NCBI RefSeq assembly: GCF_947497695.1
Contig: NZ_CANMHM010000001.1
Span: 62,001-126,000 of the forward strand
Length of the DNA: 64,000 nucleotides
Direction of reading: 5' to 3'
Origin: an uncultured Polaribacter sp.
Lineage (GTDB): Bacteria; Bacteroidota; Bacteroidia; Flavobacteriales; Flavobacteriaceae
Shown here: one piece after another, positions 1 through 9,477 of the stretch
Layout: every line of letters begins with the position of its first letter
Numbering within the stretch: the stretch's first letter is position 1
The notes under the pieces: generated by a model
Seen by the model: the letters and a program-made list of their open reading frames with translations, nothing else
Database searches by the model: none
Told to the model about the DNA's origin: nothing
Made by a program: the position numbers and the translations under genes

Positions 1-285
1 GAATTAATATCTGGCGAAACTACGATTGCTTTTGCTTCGATTGAATTAGGAAAATCGAACTTTAAGAGCGGAATTAATATAGCTAATACAAAAGATAAAC
101 CATTTGGAATTGAACTTGCTTTTACATCAGAAAAAATTGATGACGATTTTAAAAAAGCAATTGATGTGGGAGCAAAAATATTTGAGCCATTAACAGAAAA
201 ACCTTGGGGACAAAAAGTTGGGTATCTACTTGATAATAATGGTTTCTTAATTGAAATTTGTACGCCTATAAACTTAGGGGATTAA
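1..285 (+). CDS. VOC (glyoxalase/bleomycin-resistance fold) family protein, 3' end only
   Basis: The window opens inside an ORF read in frame 1 that ends with TAA at 283-285, giving 94 residues. The C-terminal stretch GYLLDNNGFLIEICTPI is typical of the last strands of a vicinal-oxygen-chelate domain, where a Glu near the end commonly ligates the metal. The preceding AIDVGAKIFEPLTEKPWGQK also fits the family. The start and first half lie outside the window, so neither substrate nor subfamily can be given. It may be an enzyme or a resistance-type binding protein. Confidence 0.75.
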   Translation, partial: ELISGETTIAFASIELGKSNFKSGINIANTKDKPFGIELAFTSEKIDDDFKKAIDVGAKIFEPLTEKPWGQKVGYLLDNNGFLIEICTPINLGD

Positions 286-424
286 CTTTACCAATTGGGT
301 TTTATAATATCGTATAATAATCTAGCCTCTCTAAGGATGTTAAAACATTATGAAAAGTCATCGAAAAACTGAGACTGCAAAACATTATTAGACTTGTAAT
401 TGGTTAAAAACTATAAAAATATTG

Positions 425-682
425 ATGAAAAATCAACTTAAAAACAACTGGAAACTTTTTCTATTAGCAAGTTTCACTTTAGGGTTAGCTCCTTTTAATC
501 CACCACATATTTTAGGAAAAATTAAATGGATTTTAGGAGGAAATGCTTTTTTTGGTGCAAATGCAATGCAATTAAAAGATTGGTTTGATGTTTTATTGCA
601 TGGAACTCCTTGGCTACTTTTAGTAATTTCTGTTGTTTTAAAGCTTTATGATTTAAAAATAAATAGAAATACTACATCTTAA
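425..682 (+). CDS. Small two-helix membrane protein, unknown function
   Basis: An 85-residue protein with a hydrophobic segment near residues 10-22 and another near 60-75, separated by a polar stretch containing KIKWILGGNAFFG and KDWFDVLLHGTPW. I chose ATG 425; the TTG three bases upstream adds only one residue. I have a general recollection that short proteins of this pattern are conserved in flavobacteria, but I know of no function. Its 3' end overlaps the 3' end of the convergent nhaC gene by 11 bp, which argues that both frames are real and tightly packed. Confidence 0.6.
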   Translation: MKNQLKNNWKLFLLASFTLGLAPFNPPHILGKIKWILGGNAFFGANAMQLKDWFDVLLHGTPWLLLVISVVLKLYDLKINRNTTS

Positions 683-2141
683 CGAACTGTTTAATTTTAA
701 TATTTAAAGCGGCAAATAACAATGTTGTAAACGGACTTAAATAATTAAAAACTGCATAAATAGCATAATCAACAACATCGACTCCTAATACTGAAGCTTG
801 GTAAGCTCCACAAGTATTCCAAGGAATTAAAGCAGAAGTTACAGTACCAGAATCTTCTAAAGTTCTACTTAAATTTTCTGGCGATAAACCTTTGTCCTCA
901 TAAGCTTTTTTAAACATTTTACCCGGAATTACAATTGCTAAATACTGGTCTGATGCAACGATATTTAATCCTAAACAACTTACAACTGTAGTTGCAAACA
1001 AACCAAAAATAGAAGTTGCAATAGCTAATAAACTCTTTGTTATTTTTGCTAACGCACCAATTCCATCCATAATTCCGCCAAAAACCATGGCAGAAATAAT
1101 TAACAAAATTGTCCAAATCATTCCATTCATTCCACCAGAAGAAAATAATTTTGACAATCTTTCATCATTAGTTTCTATCTGAATATCATTTAAAATTGAA
1201 TTAAGAACCGCAGAAAAATTAGAACTTGATAACGTTGACAATACATCACTTTGAAAAATAAGAGCAAAAAAGGCCGCTAAAATCACACCAATCCCCAAAG
1301 CAAATAACGGTTTTGTTTTTAGTAAAATCATTACAATTACAAGTCCTGGAATAATAAACAACCAAGGTGAAATATAAAAAGTATTGTTTATTGTAGCTAA
1401 TAAATTACTAATATCTGCATTTCCTGTTGTGTTTACTGTACTACTTAAAATTGCAAAAACAATTAAAGTAATTATAATTGTTGGCACAGTTGTAAATGTC
1501 ATGTATTTTATATGTGTAAACAAATCTGTACCTGCCATTGCAGGTGCTAAATTTGTAGTATCTGAAAGTGGCGACATTTTATCGCCAAAATATGCTCCAG
1601 AAATTACAGCTCCAGCTATCATTCCTGATGATATTCCTAATGCACTTCCAATACCAACTAATGCAATACCAACTGTTGCAGAAGTAGTCCAAGAACTACC
1701 TGTTGCAATAGAAATTATTGCTGCAATTATTACTGAAGCTGGTAAAAATATTTCTGGACTTAAAACTTGTAATCCATAATAAACCATGGCAGGAATTATA
1801 CCACTAACCAACCAAGTACCTGCTAAAGCACCTACTAAAAAAAGAATTAGAATTGGTACAAATACACTTTTACAGTTTTCCCAAATTTTTGCAATCATTT
1901 TTAATAAAGAAACTTTATTTAATAAACCTATAATTGATGCAACTGAACCTCCTATCAATAAAATGTACTGATTTGTATAACTACCAAGCCATTCTTGCCC
2001 ATCAACAAAAAAAATATTGTACGCCAGCAAGCTTATTAAAATAATTATAGGTATTAAAGATTCAAAAAAGTTTAGCTCTTTGTTTTCTATAATTTTCTGT
2101 CCTTCAATTTTAATTACTGATCTATTTTTATGCTCTTGCAT
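672..2141 (-). CDS. nhaC: Na+/H+ antiporter NhaC family protein
   Basis: A 489-residue inner-membrane protein of the expected NhaC length with about 11-12 hydrophobic segments. Motifs include TGSSWTTSATVGIALVGIG in the middle, followed by GAYFGDKMSPLSDTTNLAPA, a signature region of NhaC where acidic and Asp-Thr residues are expected to bind ions. Family members exchange external H+ for internal Na+ (some relatives exchange malate/lactate), which suits a marine organism. It is monocistronic and convergent with the small membrane protein. Family is sure; the exact ion and substrate are not. Confidence 0.9.
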   Translation of the reverse strand: MQEHKNRSVIKIEGQKIIENKELNFFESLIPIIILISLLAYNIFFVDGQEWLGSYTNQYILLIGGSVASIIGLLNKVSLLKMIAKIWENCKSVFVPILILFLVGALAGTWLVSGIIPAMVYYGLQVLSPEIFLPASVIIAAIISIATGSSWTTSATVGIALVGIGSALGISSGMIAGAVISGAYFGDKMSPLSDTTNLAPAMAGTDLFTHIKYMTFTTVPTIIITLIVFAILSSTVNTTGNADISNLLATINNTFYISPWLFIIPGLVIVMILLKTKPLFALGIGVILAAFFALIFQSDVLSTLSSSNFSAVLNSILNDIQIETNDERLSKLFSSGGMNGMIWTILLIISAMVFGGIMDGIGALAKITKSLLAIATSIFGLFATTVVSCLGLNIVASDQYLAIVIPGKMFKKAYEDKGLSPENLSRTLEDSGTVTSALIPWNTCGAYQASVLGVDVVDYAIYAVFNYLSPFTTLLFAALNIKIKQFVKM

Positions 2142-2206
2142 TTTATAAGGTTTATTCTATAATATTACAATTTTATTGATACTTATACAAAGTAAGAAAT
2201 ATAAGA

Positions 2207-2234
2207 AACAAAAAACACTCCAAAAGGAGTGTTT
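2207..2234 (-). terminator. Rho-independent terminator of the surface-protein cluster
   Basis: On the minus strand a perfect 9-bp stem (AAACACTCC / GGAGTGTTT, loop TTTT) is followed by a T-rich tail. It lies about 30 bp after the stop of the OmpA-family gene and closes the three-gene unit. Confidence 0.8.
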
Positions 2235-2261
2235 AGTATGTAATTTAAAAAAACATGGATA

Positions 2262-4178
2262 TTATTCTATTATAAATTCTGTTCTTCTATTTAACTGATG
2301 TTCTTCTTCAGTACAAGGTACATCATCATAACAATTATTAACAAACATAGTTTCTCCATAACCATTATAAGTAATTCTAGAAGGATCTATCCCTTTAGAT
2401 ATAATATAATCTGCTGTTCTTTTTGCACGTCTTAAAGACAACCATTGGTTATATTTATAGTCTGCTCTAGAGTCTGTATGTGAAGCACAATTAATCTTTG
2501 TTCCTGGATTATTTCTAATAACACGTACTATATCATCTAAAATAAACTTAGCACTTGGTCTTAAATAAGAAGAGTTTAAATCAAAATAAATAGGCTCATG
2601 ATCTATTACATATACTTGATTATTAGAATAAGTATCAACTGTATTAGAATTAGAGTAATTAGGTTGTTGTTTTACTATAATTTCTGGCGAATCTAAAAAC
2701 AACGTTTTTTTAATTTTTGTTCTATCTTCTGTAGTTTTAAAACTGTAGGTTTCAGGTAAATATTGACTATGTTTAACGTTGATTGTATAGTCTTCTTTCG
2801 TTTCTAATTTAAAATTGAAAATTCCATCTTTAGTGGTTGTTGAAGTACCTATAATGCTGTCTTTGTTAACAAGTGTTACTTCTGCATTTTCTACTAAATC
2901 TAGTGTTTTTCTAACTTTTATAAGACCTTCAATTAGTAGTGGTCTAGGAGCTTTTTTAAACTTATAAATATCATCTCCACCTTTTCCTCCTTTTCTATTA
3001 GAAGAAAAATAACCTAATTCTGTTTGATCGTCTAATACAAAACCAAAATCATCTAAATTACTATTAATACCAAGTTGTAAATTTTCTGGTTCTGTAAAAC
3101 CATCGTCAGTTTTATAACTTTTAAAAACGTCTAATCCTCCAAAACCTAAAAACCTATTTGAAGAAAAATACAAAGTATCTTTACTGTAAAAAGGGAATTG
3201 CTCTAATTGTTCTGTGTTTACACTTGTTCCTAAGTTTCTTGGGGTACCATAATTATTTGGACCATTGATATCTACTACAAATAAATCAAAAGAACCTATA
3301 GTACCTGGCATATCAGAAGAAAAATATAATTCTTTATCATCTTTACCTAATGCTGGATGCATTGCAGAGTAATCATCTCCATTAAATGGTAATTCTTTTA
3401 CATTTTTCCAAACATTCCCTACAAGCTCTGCACTATAAATTTTTAAATGAGTTACTTTTTTGTTGTCTTTACCTTTTTTACCATCTAAATAATTATTTCT
3501 TGTAAAAAACATGGTTCTACCATCTTTTGTAAAGACTGCACTAGATTCGTGTAATTCTGTATTGATGGTCTTTGAAAAATTTTGAATATTTACCAAGTTT
3601 CCTTGATCATCAATGTCTGCTTGATACAAATCTAAATAAGGTTCTTTATTCCAATCATATACATCTCCTCCAGATCTTGTAGAACTGAAAATCAATTTAT
3701 TTCCACGAAATCCACCCCCAAAATCAGATGCTGCTGTGTTGGTTTCTAGGTTTGAGATTGTATATACACTTTTAGCTTTTTTATCAAACACTAAGTTTGA
3801 TTTCATCTCTTTAACATCAGTTCTTTCAATTTCCTCATTTTGATATTTACTAAACCAAAGATCGGCGTTATCATAATCTTCAATTCCTTTTAATGCTTGT
3901 GCATATCTAAAGTAATAAGCTGTTGCTGTAGTTGCTTCGTGCTTTGCCATTAATTCTGCATACCATTTAACAGCTTCTTCCATTTGGCTATTGTAATAGT
4001 AAGAATCAGCTAAATTCTCATAAACCGATTGAGATTTATTTTCTATTTTCTCAAAAAGTTTAATCGCTTTCTTGTACGACTTTTTTTGAAATAAACGATT
4101 TGGTAAGTCTAAATTTTGTGCTTTTACAGAAACCGAAAAAAGCAACAACCCTATAATACAAATTCTTATTTTGCTCAT
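2262..4178 (-). CDS. OmpA-family outer-membrane protein with TPR, PD40 and carboxypeptidase-like domains
   Basis: I start at ATG 4178, giving 638 residues: this places a clear signal peptide (MSKIRICIIGLLLFSVSVKAQ) at the N terminus and leaves a 10-bp gap from porP; the longer frame overlaps porP and has no signal. Domains in order: TPR-like helices (about 20-125), PD40/WD40-like blade repeats with SSTRSGG, FFTRNNY, YFSSDMPG, YFSSNRF and YFSSNRKGG (about 150-420), a carboxypeptidase-D regulatory-like domain (about 430-510), and a C-terminal OmpA peptidoglycan-binding domain (HTDSRADYKYNQWLSLRRAK). Such proteins commonly follow PorP/SprF homologues in Bacteroidota and may link outer-membrane parts to the cell wall. 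Its role in secretion is inferred. Confidence 0.88.
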   Translation of the reverse strand: MSKIRICIIGLLLFSVSVKAQNLDLPNRLFQKKSYKKAIKLFEKIENKSQSVYENLADSYYYNSQMEEAVKWYAELMAKHEATTATAYYFRYAQALKGIEDYDNADLWFSKYQNEEIERTDVKEMKSNLVFDKKAKSVYTISNLETNTAASDFGGGFRGNKLIFSSTRSGGDVYDWNKEPYLDLYQADIDDQGNLVNIQNFSKTINTELHESSAVFTKDGRTMFFTRNNYLDGKKGKDNKKVTHLKIYSAELVGNVWKNVKELPFNGDDYSAMHPALGKDDKELYFSSDMPGTIGSFDLFVVDINGPNNYGTPRNLGTSVNTEQLEQFPFYSKDTLYFSSNRFLGFGGLDVFKSYKTDDGFTEPENLQLGINSNLDDFGFVLDDQTELGYFSSNRKGGKGGDDIYKFKKAPRPLLIEGLIKVRKTLDLVENAEVTLVNKDSIIGTSTTTKDGIFNFKLETKEDYTINVKHSQYLPETYSFKTTEDRTKIKKTLFLDSPEIIVKQQPNYSNSNTVDTYSNNQVYVIDHEPIYFDLNSSYLRPSAKFILDDIVRVIRNNPGTKINCASHTDSRADYKYNQWLSLRRAKRTADYIISKGIDPSRITYNGYGETMFVNNCYDDVPCTEEEHQLNRRTEFIIE

Positions 4179-4188
4179 AATTAGTTTT

Positions 4189-5118
4189 TTAAAAAAATCT
4201 TGGAGATTTGTTAAATCCTTTGCTAAACACATTTAAATCATAGATTAAAAATAGCTCATGAGAACCATTACTAAACGTGTTTAAATTTGTTGATGTATAA
4301 TCATAAGAATACCCAATTCTTAATTTATCATTTACTTTTATATTAAACATTGCAATAAAAGCATCGTTTAAACGGTAACCCAAACCAAACTCTACTCTAT
4401 CATTATACAATGCGTTTACATTCATATCAACTATTAATGGTGCTCCTACTACTGCTTTGGTTAAAATACTTGGTTTTAATCTTAGCATTTCGTTTACTTC
4501 AAATACATAACCTGTAGTGAAGAAATAATGTCTTTCTTCTTCAATTTCATACAACCCATTTGTTTTGCTTAAATATTTTGTATTGATAAGGTTGGGTACA
4601 GATAATCCTACGTAAAAGTTATCAGAAAAATAAAAGGCTCCAGCACCAATATTTATAAAGTTGTTATTAATATTTTCACTAAAGCTTGGGTCTGAAGAAA
4701 ATTGACCACTTTGAAGATTAAAACCGCTAAAATCTGTGTTAAAAAGGTTTACCCCTGCTTTTAAACCAAAAGATAATTTACTGGTATAACTTAAATCTAT
4801 TTTATATGCAAAATCTACATTAAAATTATGTTCTTTTATAACATTTCCAATCTGATCTGTTTGCAAAGTTAAACCCACTTCTATGTTATTACCTAAAGGT
4901 GTGTGTGCAAAGAAGCTTCCAGAAGCAGGTGCTCCATCTATTCCAACCCATTGTTGTCTATAGATAAGCCCTAAGTTTAAAACGCCAGGATTGTCTGTAA
5001 CGTAAGCAGGATTTACAACACTCATATTATACATATATTGAGTATATTGTACTTCTTGCTGCGACCAACTAAGGGAAGCTAACATACATAAAAAATAAAA
5101 AAATAATTGATTTTTCAT
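4189..5118 (-). CDS. Type IX secretion system membrane protein, PorP/SprF family
   Basis: 309 residues with a signal peptide (ending near SLSWSQ). The mature N terminus QEVQYTQYMYNMSVVNPAY and the motif LIYRQQWVGIDGAPAS are diagnostic of PorP/SprF. The rest alternates short beta strands as in an outer-membrane barrel. In Flavobacterium johnsoniae SprF is needed for secretion of the type-B cargo SprB, and homologues are commonly encoded next to the cargo they serve. Here the gene lies directly between a type-B cargo gene (58 bp upstream) and an OmpA-family gene (10 bp downstream), so the upstream protein is its probable client. Confidence 0.92.
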   Translation of the reverse strand: MKNQLFFYFLCMLASLSWSQQEVQYTQYMYNMSVVNPAYVTDNPGVLNLGLIYRQQWVGIDGAPASGSFFAHTPLGNNIEVGLTLQTDQIGNVIKEHNFNVDFAYKIDLSYTSKLSFGLKAGVNLFNTDFSGFNLQSGQFSSDPSFSENINNNFINIGAGAFYFSDNFYVGLSVPNLINTKYLSKTNGLYEIEEERHYFFTTGYVFEVNEMLRLKPSILTKAVVGAPLIVDMNVNALYNDRVEFGLGYRLNDAFIAMFNIKVNDKLRIGYSYDYTSTNLNTFSNGSHELFLIYDLNVFSKGFNKSPRFF

Positions 5119-5176
5119 ACTTTAGGGGTAATTTAATAAATGATAAATTTATACGATTTTAAAAATTATGTTTTGT

Positions 5177-8100
5177 TTATCTGCTTAAATAGACTGTTCC
5201 TTGTTTTGGTTTTCTATCATTATTTTTAAAATCTATACTATAAAAGTAAACTCCTTGTGGCAATAATTCTCCTGAACCTTTTAACTTTCCGTTCCAAGGA
5301 TCTTTATCAGCACCTCCTTCATAAACAATATTTCCCCAACGATTGTAAAAAGTAATGGTATAATCTGGAAATAATCTTAGAAGATTGTCTGTGTTGTAAA
5401 CATCATTTATACCATCATCATTAGGTGAAAATCCGTCAAAAATACCTAAGTCATCATCAGAACAAGCTTCTAAATTTACTGGTAATATTAATGGAATTAA
5501 ACTTTTACAGCCTTCTACATCTTCTGAATATGCATAGTAGATATTGCCAGTTATTAATGGTTCACTTAAATCGATAACATTTCCTGCTGGATAAACATCA
5601 TCATACCAAACTATAGTAGTTCCTAAAGGTGCAACAACTCTATCATTTAAATCTGAAAGCGTATAGTCTCCATTTAACAGACAAAATTCTTCTGCATTTT
5701 CTACTGATAATGATGGAAGTTCTACACCAGTTACAGTCACTGAAATTTCTAAACGTGTTTCACTTTCACAACCATTTGCACTTACTTGCGTTGCAAAATA
5801 ACTTGCACCATCTACTAAAGAAGTTGTGTTTTCTAAAGGAATTGTTGAATTTGCTGAATCATACCATCTTAAACTTGTTTCATTAACATCTAAACTATCT
5901 AAAGTAGGTGCATCAATACCACAAAATGCTTGAGTACCTATAATACTAGTTGTAGGTGCAGGAGGAATTTCTCCTATAATTACAGTAACCATTGCTCTTT
6001 GTAAATTTGCACAACCAAGAGCTGGATTTGCTTCTTGTGTTGCATAATAATCTTCTCCATCTACCAACACTTCTGTTGGATTTAAGGCAACTGTTGATGT
6101 TTCTGATTCATACCATTGTACATTGGGTTCTAAAGCAATTAAATTAGACACAATAGCATTATTTGCATTACAAAATACTTGAGTAGGTCCGTTTGTTGTT
6201 GGTGCCGCAGTAGAGACTACAATAACATCTACTCTTGTTCTTTCTTCACTTTCACAACCAGTTACACCACCGATTGTTTGTGTTGCATAATAATCTCCTG
6301 TAGTAAGTAAATCTGTATTATTTAATACTTCCGTTGATGTTTCTGTATCATACCATCTTATAGTAGTTCCTGTAATGTTTAAGTCTGCAATTGTTGCCAA
6401 CTCATTATCACAAAAAGACTGACTTGTTGAAGTAGTTGTAGGAGGCTGAGTTGCATCTAAAACTACAGTAACCTCTAATCTTGTATTACTTTCACAACTC
6501 TCACCAGCTGTTTGAGTTGCATAGTAATTTTTAGCTTCTAGAATATCTGTAGAGTTTAATGGCACTGTAGCTGTTGCTGAACTATACCATTGTATACCTG
6601 TACCTGTAGCTTGTAAATCTGCAACTGTATTAATGTCATTTTCACAAAACGATTGTGTAGTAGAACTTGTGGTTGGTTCTGGTGCTACATCAAACGTTAC
6701 TAATACTTCTAACCTTGTTGCACTTTCACAACCAGTTGTTGCATCTGGTGTTTGAGTTGCGTAATAAATATTTCCATCTATAAGTTCATCTGTTGGGTTT
6801 AAAGCAACGGGAGCTGTTGCTGAGCTATACCATTGTATGCCTGTTCCTGTAGCTTGTAAATTTGCAACTGTATTAATGTCATTTTCACAAAAAGTTTGTA
6901 TAGCTGAAACTGTTGTTGGCTCTGGAACCGTTTCTATAACTACAGAAACTTCAAGTCTTGTATCACTTTCACAAGTATTTATATTACCTGTAATTTGTGT
7001 TGCATAATAATTCCCAGCAACTAACTCTTCTGCTGCATCTAAAGCAATTGTAGAAGTTGGTGTGGCATACCATCTTATATTTGGCTCATTTGCTTGTAAA
7101 TCTGCTATAGTATTTACATCACTTTCACAAAAGGTTTGTATCGTTGAATTTGTTGTTGGTTCTGGCGCTTCATTTAAAACTACAGTAACCTCTAACCTAG
7201 TTGCACTTTCACAACTATTTATTGGTGCTTGTGTTGCATAATAAGTACCTGTAACCAATGGAGTAACATTATCTAAAGCATCTACAGATGTTGCTGTGGC
7301 ATACCATATTATATTGGTTTCATTTACCTGTAAATCTGCAACTGTATTCACTTCATTTTCACAAAACTCTTGAGTTGTAGCATTGGTTGTTGGTTCTGGC
7401 ACAGCTGTTAATTCTACCAAAACTTCTAATCTTGTTGCACTTTCACAACCAACTATTGCATCTGGTGTTTGGGTAGCATAATAAGTAGTATTATCTATTA
7501 GTTCTTGGGTAAAAGGTAAAGGAGTTGTTGATGTTTCTGAAGCATACCATTGAATACCTTCTCCTGTTGCTTGTAAATCTGCAACGGTATTTATATCGTT
7601 TTCACAAAAGGTTTGTGTAGCTGAAGTCGTAGTTGGTTCTGGAGGTGTTTCTAGTTCAACAAAAACCTCTACTCTTCCAATACTTTCACATAAGCCCTGT
7701 AATTCTGAAGCCCAATAACTTTTTTGATCTACTAAAAGCTCTGTAGCATTTAAAGGTTCTACAGCTGTTGCTGAAGGATACCATAAAACTGAGTTAGTGG
7801 CACTTTTTAACTGAACTGCTAAATTAGCGATGGTTGGCTGATCTGCCTCACAAAAGGTTTGCAAACTTTCTAAAACTATAGGAGCTCCTGGATCTTCTAA
7901 AACAACTGTTGTTGAAGAGCGTTCACTTAAACAAGTTCCATCTGTTTGTTCTGCCCAATAGGTAAAACCATTTTGCAGAGGATCTGTTGGTGCTAACTGA
8001 TTACCACCAAACTGAGCATCAAACCACCTGATTTCATTACCTAAATCTCCCATTGCAAAGAGTACAGAAACTGTAGGTTCATCAATAGCACAGTCAATAA

Positions 8101-8191
8101 TTCCATTAACTGTAACTGGTGGATTACACTGAGCAAAAATAGTTTGAATAGAGCTTAAACAGACGAAACAAAAGAATAATAATTTTTTCAT
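5177..8191 (-). CDS. Secreted repeat protein with T9SS type-B (gliding-motility-associated) C-terminal domain
   Basis: 1004 residues. Signal peptide 1-21 (ends FAQ). Then eleven Ig-like repeats of about 80 residues, each with a pattern FCENDxNTVADL, a WY pair, YYATQ, then CES and RLEV; the two invariant Cys per repeat could form a disulfide. Repeats 6 and 7 are nearly identical, a sign of recent expansion or homogenisation. The last 90 residues (FSPNDDGINDVYN, then YNRWGNIVYEGG, then LPQGVYFYSIDF) are the CHU_C/type-B T9SS sorting domain. It is the first gene of the cluster with porP/sprF and the OmpA-family gene. It is probably a surface fibre, possibly an adhesin; the ligand is unknown. Confidence 0.9.
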   Translation of the reverse strand: MKKLLFFCFVCLSSIQTIFAQCNPPVTVNGIIDCAIDEPTVSVLFAMGDLGNEIRWFDAQFGGNQLAPTDPLQNGFTYWAEQTDGTCLSERSSTTVVLEDPGAPIVLESLQTFCEADQPTIANLAVQLKSATNSVLWYPSATAVEPLNATELLVDQKSYWASELQGLCESIGRVEVFVELETPPEPTTTSATQTFCENDINTVADLQATGEGIQWYASETSTTPLPFTQELIDNTTYYATQTPDAIVGCESATRLEVLVELTAVPEPTTNATTQEFCENEVNTVADLQVNETNIIWYATATSVDALDNVTPLVTGTYYATQAPINSCESATRLEVTVVLNEAPEPTTNSTIQTFCESDVNTIADLQANEPNIRWYATPTSTIALDAAEELVAGNYYATQITGNINTCESDTRLEVSVVIETVPEPTTVSAIQTFCENDINTVANLQATGTGIQWYSSATAPVALNPTDELIDGNIYYATQTPDATTGCESATRLEVLVTFDVAPEPTTSSTTQSFCENDINTVADLQATGTGIQWYSSATATVPLNSTDILEAKNYYATQTAGESCESNTRLEVTVVLDATQPPTTTSTSQSFCDNELATIADLNITGTTIRWYDTETSTEVLNNTDLLTTGDYYATQTIGGVTGCESEERTRVDVIVVSTAAPTTNGPTQVFCNANNAIVSNLIALEPNVQWYESETSTVALNPTEVLVDGEDYYATQEANPALGCANLQRAMVTVIIGEIPPAPTTSIIGTQAFCGIDAPTLDSLDVNETSLRWYDSANSTIPLENTTSLVDGASYFATQVSANGCESETRLEISVTVTGVELPSLSVENAEEFCLLNGDYTLSDLNDRVVAPLGTTIVWYDDVYPAGNVIDLSEPLITGNIYYAYSEDVEGCKSLIPLILPVNLEACSDDDLGIFDGFSPNDDGINDVYNTDNLLRLFPDYTITFYNRWGNIVYEGGADKDPWNGKLKGSGELLPQGVYFYSIDFKNNDRKPKQGTVYLSR

Positions 8192-8439
8192 AAAGGGGAT
8201 AACTTAATTATAAACCAAAAAAAAATAATATTTTAGAATACGTTATACACAAAAATAAAGAATTAGGCAACTAAATAAATAAAATTTAAAAAAGTTAATA
8301 AAAAGTTATAAACGTATCAAAAACCTCGATTTTACTTACAATATATAACTTTAAACACCTGTTTATGAGCTAAAAATAAAAAATGTGTTGATAAAAAAAT
8401 CTTCCATTTTAATGTATATATAAAAATAAAATGGTTCAC

Positions 8440-8447
8440 TACATTTG
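8440..8447 (+). promoter_or_regulatory. -7 promoter box TACATTTG before the YdjM-like gene
   Basis: It matches the Bacteroidota -7 consensus TAnnTTTG exactly and ends only 5 bp before the ATG, which predicts a leaderless or nearly leaderless transcript. No convincing -33 TTG was seen. Confidence 0.45.
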
Positions 8448-8452
8448 TATTT

Positions 8453-9475
8453 ATGGACTCATTAACGCAAATTATTCTTGGTACAGCTTGTGGAGAACTT
8501 GTACTTGGAAAAAAAATTGGAAACAAAGCATTGTTATTTGGTGCAATTGGTGGCACAATACCAGATTTAGATGTTTTTGTAGGAAGATTACTATATAATA
8601 ATGAAATACAAGCAATGGTTTTTCATCGTGGTTTTATGCATTCAATAGTATTTGCAATTCTTGGTAGTTTTTTCTTTGGATGGATTACACACAAAATATA
8701 TAACACAAAAAAAAGAACGAATTCTACAAATTTAAAAGATTGGATTCTATTATTCTTTTGGGCAATTTTTACACACCCACTTTTAGATTGCTTTACAGCT
8801 TATGGCACTCAATTATTTAACCCTTTTTCAGATTACAGAGTAGCCTTTAATACTATTTCTGTAGTAGATCCTTTGTATACAGTGCCTTTTTTAATTTGTA
8901 TGTTAATAGTGCTCTTCTTTAAAAGAACAAATAGAAAACGTTTAAAATGGACTAAAGCAGGAATTTACGTTAGCAGTGTTTATCTGATTTTTACGGTTGG
9001 AAATAAGTTTTATATAGACACTGTTTTTAAAAATTCTTTTAAAAAAGCTGGAATTTCTTACCATCGTTTTTCTGCACAACCAACTATTTTAAATAATATT
9101 TTATGGTATGCTGTTGCAGAGAGAGATACTCAATATTATATTACTTTTTATTCCTTATTTGATAAAAGCAATATTACAGATAAAATTATTTCTATTAGTA
9201 AAAACCATGGTTTGTTAAATATGAAAGATGAAAACCTAAAAAAACTAGCTTGGTTTAGTGATGATTATTTTAATATTGAAAAAAAAGATAAAATTGGCAC
9301 TTATAAATACATAGACTTAAGATACCCAATGATGAACCCTGATGATATAAATACCTCTGTATTTAATTTTACAATTTTCTTTAAAAAAAATGAGTGGGAT
9401 ATTTTACCCTTTAAAGGAAACGCTCCTAAAAAAGAAAATTTTAAGAAGTTTACTACACGTATAAAAGGTATTTAA
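8453..9475 (+). CDS. Membrane-bound metal-dependent hydrolase, YdjM/DUF457 family
   Basis: 340 residues. The N terminus MDSLTQIILGTACGE, then GAIGGTIPDLDVFVG and VFHRGFMHS carry the conserved Asp and His residues of this family, followed by HPLLDCFTAYGTQLFNPFSD. Four to five hydrophobic segments lie in the first 185 residues and a soluble C-terminal region follows. Relatives are annotated as inner-membrane metal-dependent hydrolases; the substrate is unknown. A decayed CPBP protease gene follows after 2 bp, so the two were probably co-transcribed. Confidence 0.85.
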   Translation: MDSLTQIILGTACGELVLGKKIGNKALLFGAIGGTIPDLDVFVGRLLYNNEIQAMVFHRGFMHSIVFAILGSFFFGWITHKIYNTKKRTNSTNLKDWILLFFWAIFTHPLLDCFTAYGTQLFNPFSDYRVAFNTISVVDPLYTVPFLICMLIVLFFKRTNRKRLKWTKAGIYVSSVYLIFTVGNKFYIDTVFKNSFKKAGISYHRFSAQPTILNNILWYAVAERDTQYYITFYSLFDKSNITDKIISISKNHGLLNMKDENLKKLAWFSDDYFNIEKKDKIGTYKYIDLRYPMMNPDDINTSVFNFTIFFKKNEWDILPFKGNAPKKENFKKFTTRIKGI

Positions 9476-9477
9476 AC

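Noticed and set aside
1384..1971. Two plus-strand ORFs (131 and 61 codons) with hydrophobic translations
   Set aside because: They lie antisense to the conserved nhaC gene and mirror its membrane segments; no independent support.
5629..8100. Regularly spaced DNA repeats resembling a CRISPR-like or satellite array
   Set aside because: The period is about 240 bp and always in frame; they encode the Ig-like repeats of the secreted protein and have no spacers.
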